Source: Rhodospira sp. (GTDB lineage: Bacteria > Pseudomonadota > Alphaproteobacteria > Rhodospirillales > Rhodospirillaceae). Taken from it: a DNA stretch of 5,013 nt. The stretch is from NCBI GenBank assembly GCA_028277295.1, contig JANQGN010000513.1:1-5013 (forward strand). The letters run 5' to 3'. The notes beneath the pieces are model-generated. The model did no database searches. It saw only the letters and a list, made by a program, of their open reading frames with translations, and was not told where the DNA came from. Positions 1-4,886 of the stretch are shown piece by piece; positions within the stretch are counted from its first letter, which is position 1; the number at the start of each line of letters is the position of its first letter. Both the position numbers and the translations under genes were made by a program.

Positions 1-12
1 GGCGCCGAGCCA

Positions 13-1908
13 TCAGGTGGCCACGCCCAGAAGGTGACCCTGCCCGACCCGAACCCCACAAGAGAGCAAGAACGCCAGTTGCGTCTCGGTCTCCACACCC
101 TCGGCCACAACCTCGATGCCCAGTTCGTGCCCCAGCGTGATGATGGCATGGATCACGGCCGCCGCCGCCGCCTGTTGGGAAGCGGCGCGGGTGATGCCTC
201 GGTGAATCTTGATGATGTCGGCGGGCACGGTTTGAAGATCGCTGAGCGCGGTGCGCGCCGTGCCGAATCCGTCAATGGCGACGGCCACGTCCATGGCGCG
301 CAGCCTCTCCAGGGCGCGGATCGCGTTCCCCTTGTCGGCGACCGCCGTGGTGCCGGCAATCTCCAGCACCAGGCGCCGTGGCGAGACGTTGGTGTCGGTC
401 AGAACCCGGCGCACCAGGGTGACGAGGTCGCCGTCCACCAGGTGCCGGGTGCTGACGTTGACCGAGACCACCTCCACCAGGGGGCCGGCCGTGCCGCCAG
501 AGGCCAACAGCTCACAGGCGGTGCGCAACACCCAGGCGTCCAACCGCGCGTACAAGGTGCCGGAGTCGGCCAGGTGGATGAACTCCTCGGCGCGGATGAG
601 GCCGCGCTGGGGATGGGTCCACCGCAACAGGGCCTCGTGGCGGACGTGGGAGCCGGTCGACAGGTCGACCTGGGGCTGATAGACGAGCCGAAGCTGCTCC
701 GCGAAGATCGCCTCCCGGAACGCCTGGGCCATGTCCACCGTGTCGGCGGCCCGGCGATGCCGATCGCCGTTCAGGAAGGCGGAGCGATCGCCGCCCGCCC
801 CCTTGGCCTGGTACATGGCGGCGTCGGCCTTGCCGATCAGGTCCTGCAAGTCGGCGCCATCGTCGGGATAGAGCGCGATGCCGATACTCACGCCGACAAA
901 AAGCGCCCCCGCGTTGGTCTGGAAGGGGCGCCGGAAACGGTTCAGCATACGTCCGGCCAAATCCTCCACCTGGGTTCGGCCGGCCGGATTGTGCATGACG
1001 ACAATGAACTCGTCGCCGCCGAAACGGCCGACGGTGTCCGATTCGCGCACCATCTGCTTCAGCGCCGCGCCCACGGCTTGCAACAGGGAATCGCCGGTGG
1101 CGTGCCCCTTGCCATCGTTGATGGCCTTGAACCCGTCCAGATCCAGGAACAGGATCGCCGCCTTCTGGTTGGACCGGTGGGCGATCCGCAGCAGCTGTTC
1201 CGCGCGATCCTTCAACAGGCGCCGGTTGGGCAAGGCGGTCAGTGTGTCGAAGTAGGCCAGCCGGGCGATGCGTTGCTGCAAGCCATTGACCGCTTCGGCC
1301 AGCCGGCCCAGTTCGCCGCGGCCGATGTGGGGGGGCGCGGCAATAAGGTCGCCACTGTTGGTCACCTGGCGAATGTGCTCCGTCAGGCGCCGCAGCGGGG
1401 CCAGCATCATCCGCCGCGCGGCCGCGACGACCAGCGCGATCAGGGTCAGCCCGACACCGGCGGCAAGAATGACTCCGCCCCAAAAAAAGGCCAGCCGGCC
1501 TGTCGGTTCCCAGTGTCTGGCGACGTAGGCCCGCAGGGCCGCCAGGGGGGGCCCGAAGATGTCCTCCAGGACGGAGAACGCCCCCATGTCGGCGTGGATC
1601 ATGCCGGGCACGTCTTGATCTTCCGCCCGCGCCAGGCGCCCGCCGCCCACCAGGGGAGCGGTGCCCGGGTCGCGGGGGGGCACCGTGGCGGTCATGGTGT
1701 CCCGCGTGACCCATGCAGGCCGCCGTCTGTCCATGATCGCCAGGTCCCCGTTCTGATCCTCGACCGCCGCGTGTGCCCGCTCCCAGGGGGTGACCCGTTG
1801 TCCGATAAGGGACAATGACACCGCAACGGTGGCCATCGCACCCATCGCCAGAACCAAGCTCGACAGCGCAAGCGCCTTCGCCCGGACCGGTCGCCCTTGA
1901 CCCATCAC
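13..1908 (-). CDS. Membrane-anchored GGDEF-EAL protein; probable diguanylate cyclase with degenerate EAL domain
   Basis: The protein has 631 residues. Two membrane segments (about 12-36 and 139-164) enclose a periplasmic loop of about 100 residues with no recognised sensor fold. A HAMP-like linker follows (about 165-215), then a GGDEF domain (about 219-378) and an EAL domain (about 393-631). The GGDEF half looks active: DLDGFK at 256-261, ND at 264-265, GGDEF at 297-301, and the product-inhibition motif RESD at 288-291, exactly five residues upstream. It should make c-di-GMP from two GTP at the inner membrane. In the EAL half E425, N484, E516, D546, K567, E603 and Q623 remain. The usual DDFGTG is DGFGTA (G547), the second Glu of LEITE is G519, and KID is KIH (H569). 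The protein stops just after QGHLLG, without the usual last helix. I infer weak or absent phosphodiesterase activity, perhaps with retained ligand binding. The start is GTG at 1908; ATG at 1905 is an alternative. Confidence 0.93.
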   Translation of the reverse strand: MMGQGRPVRAKALALSSLVLAMGAMATVAVSLSLIGQRVTPWERAHAAVEDQNGDLAIMDRRRPAWVTRDTMTATVPPRDPGTAPLVGGGRLARAEDQDVPGMIHADMGAFSVLEDIFGPPLAALRAYVARHWEPTGRLAFFWGGVILAAGVGLTLIALVVAAARRMMLAPLRRLTEHIRQVTNSGDLIAAPPHIGRGELGRLAEAVNGLQQRIARLAYFDTLTALPNRRLLKDRAEQLLRIAHRSNQKAAILFLDLDGFKAINDGKGHATGDSLLQAVGAALKQMVRESDTVGRFGGDEFIVVMHNPAGRTQVEDLAGRMLNRFRRPFQTNAGALFVGVSIGIALYPDDGADLQDLIGKADAAMYQAKGAGGDRSAFLNGDRHRRAADTVDMAQAFREAIFAEQLRLVYQPQVDLSTGSHVRHEALLRWTHPQRGLIRAEEFIHLADSGTLYARLDAWVLRTACELLASGGTAGPLVEVVSVNVSTRHLVDGDLVTLVRRVLTDTNVSPRRLVLEIAGTTAVADKGNAIRALERLRAMDVAVAIDGFGTARTALSDLQTVPADIIKIHRGITRAASQQAAAAAVIHAIITLGHELGIEVVAEGVETETQLAFLLSCGVRVGQGHLLGVAT

Positions 1909-1917
1909 GCCTTATCG

Positions 1918-1923
1918 CCCTCC
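1918..1923 (-). promoter_or_regulatory. Ribosome binding site of the GGDEF-EAL gene
   Basis: GGAGGG on the minus strand lies 9 nt before the GTG at 1908 and 12 nt before the ATG at 1905. The spacing favours the GTG, although the two starts differ by a single residue. Confidence 0.6.
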
Positions 1924-2207
1924 AAGGCCGCTTCCCGGCCCATCGCGCCATCCAAACAGGACCATCTCGCCGCCGTCTCTTGCCGGACAAAGACCGAGGT
2001 GTCCCGTCCCGGGCCCGCGTAAGCCCGATCTGACCCGCCGTCCCCGCCGATCTGCCGGAGTGGTGCGGCAACACGGGATCCGGCCGGGACGCGGATCGGA
2101 CGCATTAGGGTAGCGCCGAAACCCTTAGAAGGAAAATGCCTTCACGGGCTCGCGGTAGAGCAACGGGATCAGGGTAACGCGGGCAACGGTCGCCAGACGC
2201 CGAGGGC

Positions 2208-2269
2208 GATCCTTCGCGCCCCGCGGATGCTCAGGATGAGGGTTTTCAATTTTTATAGCGTCATCCTGA
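2208..2269. repeat. REP/BIME-like dispersed repeat with perfect 9-bp inverted arms
   Basis: TCAGGATGA (2231-2239) and TCATCCTGA (2261-2269) are perfect inverted arms around a 21-nt A/T-rich loop. To the left, ATCCT (2209-2213) pairs with AGGAT (2233-2237) around a smaller CGCG-CCC-CGCG hairpin. Read on the minus strand, the left unit starts CTCATCCTGAGC and ends GCGAAGGATCG, a pattern I recognise as a common intergenic repeat of alphaproteobacteria. The right arm continues into CGGAGCCCCCGCG and may be a second, degenerate unit facing the first. No T-run follows either arm, so it is not a typical intrinsic terminator. Confidence 0.6.
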
Positions 2270-2457
2270 CGGAGCCCCCGCGCCCATCGTCACGCCGTGC
2301 CCCATCCGGTCACCGGAAGGCGGTGCGTTGGGGCCTTGGGGCGCGCCTGTTTGAGGTGGGATCGGAGGACGGCGGACATGCGTGGTCTTGACGCGGGTGT
2401 GTGCCGGGCGCGGACCGCTTATTGGGTGCGCGCGTCACCGTCATGTCGGCGCCGCGA

Positions 2458-2483
2458 TGCGATGCCTTGATGCGAGGCCTTGA
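2458..2483. repeat. 13-bp tandem duplication
   Basis: TGCGATGCCTTGA (2458-2470) is followed directly by TGCGAGGCCTTGA (2471-2483), identical at 12 of 13 positions. It is noncoding and lies just beyond the candidate thioesterase terminator. Replication slippage is the simplest explanation. Confidence 0.75.
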
Positions 2484-2486
2484 TTG

Positions 2487-2522
2487 AAAAGGCCCGTGAG
2501 GCGGTGCCGTTTCTCCGCTCAC
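2487..2522 (-). terminator. Candidate intrinsic terminator of the thioesterase gene
   Basis: Read on the minus strand, GTGAGCGG pairs with CCGCCTCAC, giving eight base pairs with one bulged C around a 10-nt loop. Five G/C bases and then TTTT follow (AAAA at 2487-2490 on the plus strand). The hairpin begins about 13 nt after the TAG stop at 2536, a natural place for a terminator. The short T-run and the gap between stem and T-run make this only moderately convincing. Confidence 0.4.
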
Positions 2523-2535
2523 CCGGCGGCGGCCC

Positions 2536-3051
2536 CTATCCCGTTGCGGCGTCGGCCTGCACGCGCATCATGGTGGCCTGCATCAGCGCCACGGTCTTGC
2601 GCTGCTCCCCGGTCTCGGCGACCACCGTGGCCTGCACCACGACGATGGTCCGCCCCGCGCGCTGCACCTGACCGCGCGCCAGGAACCGCTCTCCGACCGC
2701 CGGGGCCAGAAGGTTATGCTTGAACTCGATGCTGAGCACGTCGCTATTCGCCGGCATGACGGTGTACGCGGCATAGCCGGCGGCGCTATCGGCCAGGGCG
2801 GCGGTCACCCCGGCATGCAGAAACCCGTTTTGCTGGCAGAGGTCGGCGCGGTGCGGCATGGCGAGGTCACATCGCCCCGGCGCAACATCCACCAGCCGGA
2901 CCCCCAGGGTGGTCATGAAAGCCTGACGGTTGAAGCTGTCGCGCACCCTTTGAGCGAAATCGGGAGCGCCGGGCTGGAAGGCTGGCGGATCGATAAGTCC
3001 GGCGCCCGGACCCGTGGTCCCCGCGGAGCCGGCGGGTGTGGCATCCATCAT
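2536..3051 (-). CDS. PaaI-like hotdog-fold thioesterase
   Basis: The 171-residue product is likely a cytoplasmic acyl-CoA (often aryl- or phenylacetyl-CoA) thioesterase of the PaaI/hotdog family. The central helix motif is clear: NGFLHAG at 75-81 corresponds to the family's x-G-x-x-H-x-G turn, and LADSAAGYAA at 86-95 carries Asp88 at the usual catalytic-acid position. The strands at about 104-116 (VLSIEFKHNLLAP) and 135-147 complete the fold. The first 30 residues are Gly/Pro/Ala-rich and probably disordered. An open frame reaches a TTG at 3117, but that extension would translate through the operator palindrome. The ATG at 3051 has AGGA 11 nt upstream (3063-3066), and a second ATG follows at 3048. 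The gene appears monocistronic, with its own promoter and operator. The substrate cannot be read from the sequence, and no pathway gene adjoins it. Confidence 0.88.
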   Translation of the reverse strand: MMDATPAGSAGTTGPGAGLIDPPAFQPGAPDFAQRVRDSFNRQAFMTTLGVRLVDVAPGRCDLAMPHRADLCQQNGFLHAGVTAALADSAAGYAAYTVMPANSDVLSIEFKHNLLAPAVGERFLARGQVQRAGRTIVVVQATVVAETGEQRKTVALMQATMMRVQADAATG

Positions 3052-3075
3052 GGTGTGTGGTGTCCTGACGCTAGT

Positions 3076-3101
3076 TGATATATACGTGAGCGTATATATC
3101 A
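3076..3101. promoter_or_regulatory. Perfect 11-bp inverted repeat; probable repressor operator
   Basis: TGATATATACG (3076-3086) and CGTATATATCA (3091-3101) are perfect reverse complements around the 4-nt centre TGAG. Such an A/T-rich dyad stands out strongly in this GC-rich DNA. It covers the -10 region and the probable start point of the thioesterase promoter, so a bound dimeric regulator would block transcription. Size and symmetry fit a winged-helix or TetR-like dimer, but I do not recognise the motif as that of a specific regulator, and no regulator gene lies in the window. Confidence 0.7.
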
Positions 3102-3117
3102 GGGGGCAAGACGTCAA
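3089..3117 (-). promoter_or_regulatory. Sigma70-like promoter of the thioesterase gene
   Basis: On the minus strand TTGACG (3117-3112) is followed after exactly 17 nt by TACGCT (3094-3089), giving a five-of-six -35 match and a TAnnnT -10 match. Transcription would start near 3082, about 30 nt before the ATG at 3051. The -10 element lies in the centre and one arm of the perfect inverted repeat. Confidence 0.5.
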
Positions 3118-3124
3118 GGGGTGG

Positions 3125-3144
3125 ACGGCGCCTCGCGACGCCGT
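3125..3144 (-). terminator. GC-rich hairpin after the FlhX-partner gene; weak terminator candidate
   Basis: ACGGCG (3125-3130) and CGCCGT (3139-3144) form a perfect 6-bp stem with an 8-nt loop, 26 nt beyond the stop of the gene at 3171. No T-run follows on the minus strand, so this may only slow polymerase or protect a 3' end. It separates the flhX transcript from the thioesterase promoter. Confidence 0.25.
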
Positions 3145-3170
3145 TCACGACTCAAAGGTCTGGGTCGGTC

Positions 3171-3692
3171 TCACGCCTTCGGGTCCGGTGTCCCTTGGGG
3201 TCGCTCCGCCGCCCGATCCGCCGCCCGATCCGTTGCGCGGCGTTCGAGGGTCGCCGAGTCCTCGGCGTCGTCGGCCGCCGCACCCGGCTCGGCGGGGGCT
3301 TGCCGGGCCCGACTGGCGATGGAATAGGCCGACGCGACCACGCCGGCCGGCGGCACGTCGGTGTGTCGCCGCATGGGAGTAATGCCCCCGGGACCCCGCC
3401 ACAGCCAGGCCCGGGCCTCCATGGACTGGCGGGTCGCCGTGTCCAGATCGTCCAGGGCGCTTACCAGGGCCTCCAGGGGGGCCGCGAAGGAGCGGGCCTC
3501 ATCGGGAGGCAAGGCGGCGATGCCCTCGCACAGTTCCGCCACCTTTCGGTCGAGGCCGGTTAGGTCCACCGCCTGACGGTCGCGGATCAGCCGTTGCGCG
3601 GTGGTCACCACGCTCAGCATTTTTTTCAGCGCGTCGGTGAGATGCTCCGGCGTGGCCGCCGACGGGGATCGGGGCGGGTCTGGCGTGGTCAT
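3171..3692 (-). CDS. Hypothetical protein coupled to FlhX; possible flagellar accessory factor
   Basis: I do not recognise this 173-residue protein. Residues 16-95 look like helical, leucine-spaced segments: LTDALKKMLSVVTTAQRLI, then VDLTGLDRKVAELCEGIAAL, then APLEALVSALDDLD. This helical-hairpin layout resembles small export chaperones of FlgN/FliT type, a weak inference. A short segment with Trp96, Trp98 and GGITP follows. From about 130 the tail is Ala/Asp/Arg/Glu-rich and probably disordered, with a DRAADRAAER repeat encoded by a 12-bp DNA duplication. There is no signal peptide or membrane segment. Its ATG overlaps the flhX stop as ATGA (3689-3692), with GGAGG about 5 nt upstream inside flhX, so translation is very likely coupled. 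Overlap with a flagellar gene is the best clue to its role. Confidence 0.75.
   Translation of the reverse strand: MTTPDPPRSPSAATPEHLTDALKKMLSVVTTAQRLIRDRQAVDLTGLDRKVAELCEGIAALPPDEARSFAAPLEALVSALDDLDTATRQSMEARAWLWRGPGGITPMRRHTDVPPAGVVASAYSIASRARQAPAEPGAAADDAEDSATLERRATDRAADRAAERPQGTPDPKA
3206..3232. repeat. 12-bp in-frame tandem duplication inside the hypothetical gene
   Basis: CCGCCGCCCGAT occurs twice back to back (3206-3217 and 3218-3229), with CCG of a third copy after it. On the coding (minus) strand it gives the repeated Asp-Arg-Ala-Ala of the protein tail. Being a multiple of three, it changes tail length without shifting the frame. Confidence 0.8.
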
Positions 3693-4171
3693 GATCCCTC
3701 CCCATGGCGCGCGTCAGGAACCGCTGGGAGACGGTCCTCGCCCAACGCCGCCCGCAAAGAGCGATGAAACACCTCTGCCCCACCATGGGCCATCACGCTC
3801 TCCCCCGCGATCGGCGCGCCGCCGCGCGCCAAGCGACTGTTGGCACGATAGACGTAGCTGAGGATCTCGGCCACCGTCGCGAGCGCCTCAAGGGGAATTT
3901 CGCTTTCAACGTCGACGGCCGCCAGGATCTGGACAAGGTCGGCGTCTTCGCGCACCTTGATGCCATGGGCAAAGGCAAGGGCCAGGATCTGGTCGGCGAT
4001 GCCGCCTCGGCCGCTTGCCAAGACGGTCGGCGCCCGTCCGGACTCCGGGTCGTACCCCAAGGCCACGGCCATGGTTTCGGTGTCTGAGCCGGCGTCGGGC
4101 GCGGGGCTTGGCTCCTTGGAACGGGAGTCAGAAGCGCGGCGCGGACCGCCAGGCGGGAGGGGACCGGCCAT
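3689..4171 (-). CDS. flhX: FlhB C-terminal-domain paralogue (FlhX-like export switch protein)
   Basis: The 160-residue product matches the cytoplasmic C-terminal domain of FlhB, the flagellar type III export switch. AVALGYDPESGRAPTVLASG (35-54) matches the FlhB strand and loop that follow the autocleavage site. GIADQILALAFAHGIKVRED (57-76) and EIPLEALATVAEILSYVY (91-108) match the rest of the domain. The membrane part of FlhB is absent, and the place of its NPTH cleavage motif is DTET (30-33), so autocleavage is not expected. In other bacteria such FlhX proteins can substitute for the cleaved FlhB fragment. The N-terminus (1-33) and the tail after about 112 are extra to the domain. ATG 4171 is chosen for GAGGGA 11 nt upstream (4183-4188). 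ATG 4072 gives the bare domain but has no ribosome site, and GTG 4222 would lie upstream of the sigma54-like element. The gene is divergent from flgB and overlaps the next gene by 4 bp. Confidence 0.88.
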   Translation of the reverse strand: MAGPLPPGGPRRASDSRSKEPSPAPDAGSDTETMAVALGYDPESGRAPTVLASGRGGIADQILALAFAHGIKVREDADLVQILAAVDVESEIPLEALATVAEILSYVYRANSRLARGGAPIAGESVMAHGGAEVFHRSLRAALGEDRLPAVPDARHGEGS

Positions 4172-4203
4172 GGGCAGCGTCGTCCCTCGTGACTGCCACT
4201 GAT

Positions 4204-4219
4204 CCCAACAAGCATGCCA
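4204..4219 (-). promoter_or_regulatory. Sigma54-like promoter element facing flhX
   Basis: On the minus strand TGGCATG, four bases, then TTGGG resembles the sigma54 consensus TGGCACG-N4-TTGCW. The -24 GG is present, but the -12 GC is GG, a serious mismatch. Transcription would start near 4193, leaving about a 22-nt leader that contains the GAGGGA ribosome site of flhX. Sigma54 control of flagellar genes is common in this class of bacteria. I treat this as a candidate only. Confidence 0.3.
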
Positions 4220-4228
4220 CACAGCCCG

Positions 4229-4243
4229 TGAACAGTCGGTTAA
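4229..4243 (-). promoter_or_regulatory. CtrA-like box 1 (minus orientation)
   Basis: On the minus strand TTAA-CCGACTG-TTCA matches the CtrA box TTAA-N7-TTAA at seven of eight defined positions and includes the extended TTAACC half-site. CtrA is the alphaproteobacterial response regulator that often controls flagellar genes. The box lies 58 bp upstream of the flhX ATG. Confidence 0.4.
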
Positions 4244-4247
4244 GCCG

Positions 4248-4293
4248 AAAGACGCCGGCGCGGCGACCTTTACCGAATCTTAAAGACGCCGGC
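4248..4293. repeat. 12-bp direct repeat in the flhX-flgB control region
   Basis: AAAGACGCCGGC occurs at 4248-4259 and again at 4282-4293, perfectly conserved, 34 bp apart start to start. The first copy lies 4 bp right of box 1, and the second overlaps the TTAA of box 2. It may be a second regulator's paired site or the trace of a local duplication of the control region. Confidence 0.7.
4269..4283 (+). promoter_or_regulatory. CtrA-like box 2 (plus orientation)
   Basis: On the plus strand TTTA-CCGAATC-TTAA matches TTAA-N7-TTAA at seven of eight defined positions. It shares the ACCGA core with box 1 in the opposite orientation, with 11 of 15 positions identical between the two. The box lies 166 bp upstream of the flgB ATG, so it could serve flgB, flhX or both. 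Confidence 0.4.
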
Positions 4294-4340
4294 CGGATGA
4301 TGACGCTCGCGGCCGTGGTGCCGCTGATCGCTGATCACCG

Positions 4341-4357
4341 GCCGCCAGACTGGCGGC
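4341..4357. other. Strong GC hairpin upstream of flgB
   Basis: GCCGCCA (4341-4347) and TGGCGGC (4351-4357) form a perfect 7-bp stem with a 3-nt loop. A 7-bp tandem GCTGATC repeat (4323-4336) lies just to its left. No T-run follows on either side, so it is not a standard terminator. If transcription of flgB starts to the left, it lies in the 5' leader. Confidence 0.5.
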
Positions 4358-4449
4358 GGCCCGGCCGGACCGCGATGCCGCCCACCCCAACCGAGCCGTT
4401 GCCCCACCATGGCCCGGCCCGGCGCTTCACCCGATCAGGGACCGGGATC

Positions 4450-4857
4450 ATGGACCTGAGCAAGATGCCGCTGTTCAAGATGGCCCAGATGCGACTGCAA
4501 TGGGCCGCCGAGCGCCAGCGTGTGCTGGCGCAGAACATCAGCAACATCGACACGCCGGACTTCCGTCCAAAGGATATCGAGACCCCGGACTTCGAGCGTC
4601 TGGCCACCGAGGCGGCGCGGCCGGTCCGTACCGCGATGACGCACCCGAACCACCAGCCCGGCACCCTGGCGGATCGAACGACCTTTGATGCGAGATCCGA
4701 ACGCCGGCCGTTTGAGACCTCCCTGGACGGTAACCAGGTGGTGCTGGAGGAGCAGATGCAGAAGGTCGGCGAGACTCGGTCGCGCTATATGCTCGCGACC
4801 AATGTGTTCGAAAAACACATCAAGATGTTGACCATCGCCCTCGGCAAGCAACAGTAA
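4450..4857 (+). CDS. flgB: Flagellar proximal rod protein FlgB
   Basis: The 135-residue product is a flagellar rod subunit, exported through the type III apparatus and assembled as part of the proximal rod in the periplasm. The N-terminal rod signature is clear: RQRVLAQNISNIDTPDFRPKD (22-42) matches the family's x-Q-N-I-A-N-x-D-T-P-G-Y pattern. The C-terminal helix VVLEEQMQKVGETRSRYMLA (97-116), followed by FEKHIKMLTIALG, is the partner coiled-coil region. THPNH (64-68) is the conserved middle turn. Length is normal for FlgB, and no cleaved signal peptide is expected. The ATG at 4450 has AGGGA 8 nt upstream (4437-4441). The frame stays open far to the left, but that extension reads through the control region and antisense to flhX, so it is not real. 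flgC follows in the same direction after 62 bp. Confidence 0.96.
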   Translation: MDLSKMPLFKMAQMRLQWAAERQRVLAQNISNIDTPDFRPKDIETPDFERLATEAARPVRTAMTHPNHQPGTLADRTTFDARSERRPFETSLDGNQVVLEEQMQKVGETRSRYMLATNVFEKHIKMLTIALGKQQ

Positions 4858-4886
4858 GGAACGCTGGCCTCGGGCGTGCACGGCGG

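Larger units (their letters stand above)
1909..2535. other. Long intergenic region without a supported gene
   Basis: This stretch lies upstream of the GGDEF-EAL gene and downstream of the thioesterase gene, both read leftwards. Open frames crossing it have low-complexity, Arg/Pro/Ala-rich translations typical of GC-rich shadow frames, and none has a convincing ribosome site. From 1924 to about 2200 I see no clear promoter, tRNA or other element, although the promoter of the GGDEF-EAL gene must lie somewhere here. From 2208 rightwards it holds a REP-like inverted repeat, a 13-bp tandem repeat and a terminator-like hairpin, listed separately. The patch at about 2244-2257 is distinctly A/T-rich against its surroundings. 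Confidence 0.6.

Noticed and set aside
34..1818. A 594-codon open frame on the plus strand opposite the GGDEF-EAL gene
   Set aside because: Its translation is Gly/Arg/Gln/His-rich without any recognisable domain. It mirrors a well-supported gene on the other strand, as expected in GC-rich DNA.
2025..2054. Direct repeat CCGATCTG with 22-bp period
   Set aside because: Eight bases of a common GC word. The period is suggestive of a binding site, but no promoter can be placed nearby.
512..2074. A 520-codon minus-strand frame overlapping the GGDEF-EAL gene
   Set aside because: It is a frame-shifted shadow of the same gene: Arg/Gly/Pro-rich, with no domain.
2105..2127. Inverted AGGGT / ACCCT arms
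   Set aside because: Only five pairs with a 9-nt loop and no T-run or promoter next to it. Easily explained by chance.
2136..2174. A 13-codon plus-strand frame after AGAAGGA
   Set aside because: The ribosome-like GGA is only 2-3 nt from the ATG, and the peptide is tiny and Arg/Gly-rich. Nothing else supports it.
2143..2215. A tRNA-like D-arm (GCTC, loop, GAGC with GGTAGAGC)
   Set aside because: No acceptor stem, anticodon arm or T-arm (GGTTCGAATCC-like) can be found at the right distances.
2310..2522. A 70-codon minus-strand frame in the intergenic region
   Set aside because: Low-complexity Pro/Arg/Ser composition, no ribosome site, and it overlaps the candidate terminator and the 13-bp repeat.
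3052..3117. N-terminal extension of the thioesterase from TTG 3117
   Set aside because: It would translate the operator palindrome and the promoter. The ATG at 3051 has a ribosome site and gives a normal-length protein.
4398..4424. Sigma54-type promoter for flgB (TTGCC or TGGCCC words)
   Set aside because: No pair has the GG-N10-GC spacing.
4015..4449. Extension of the flgB frame to the left
   Set aside because: It reads antisense through flhX and the control region. FlgB homology and the ribosome site fix the start at 4450.
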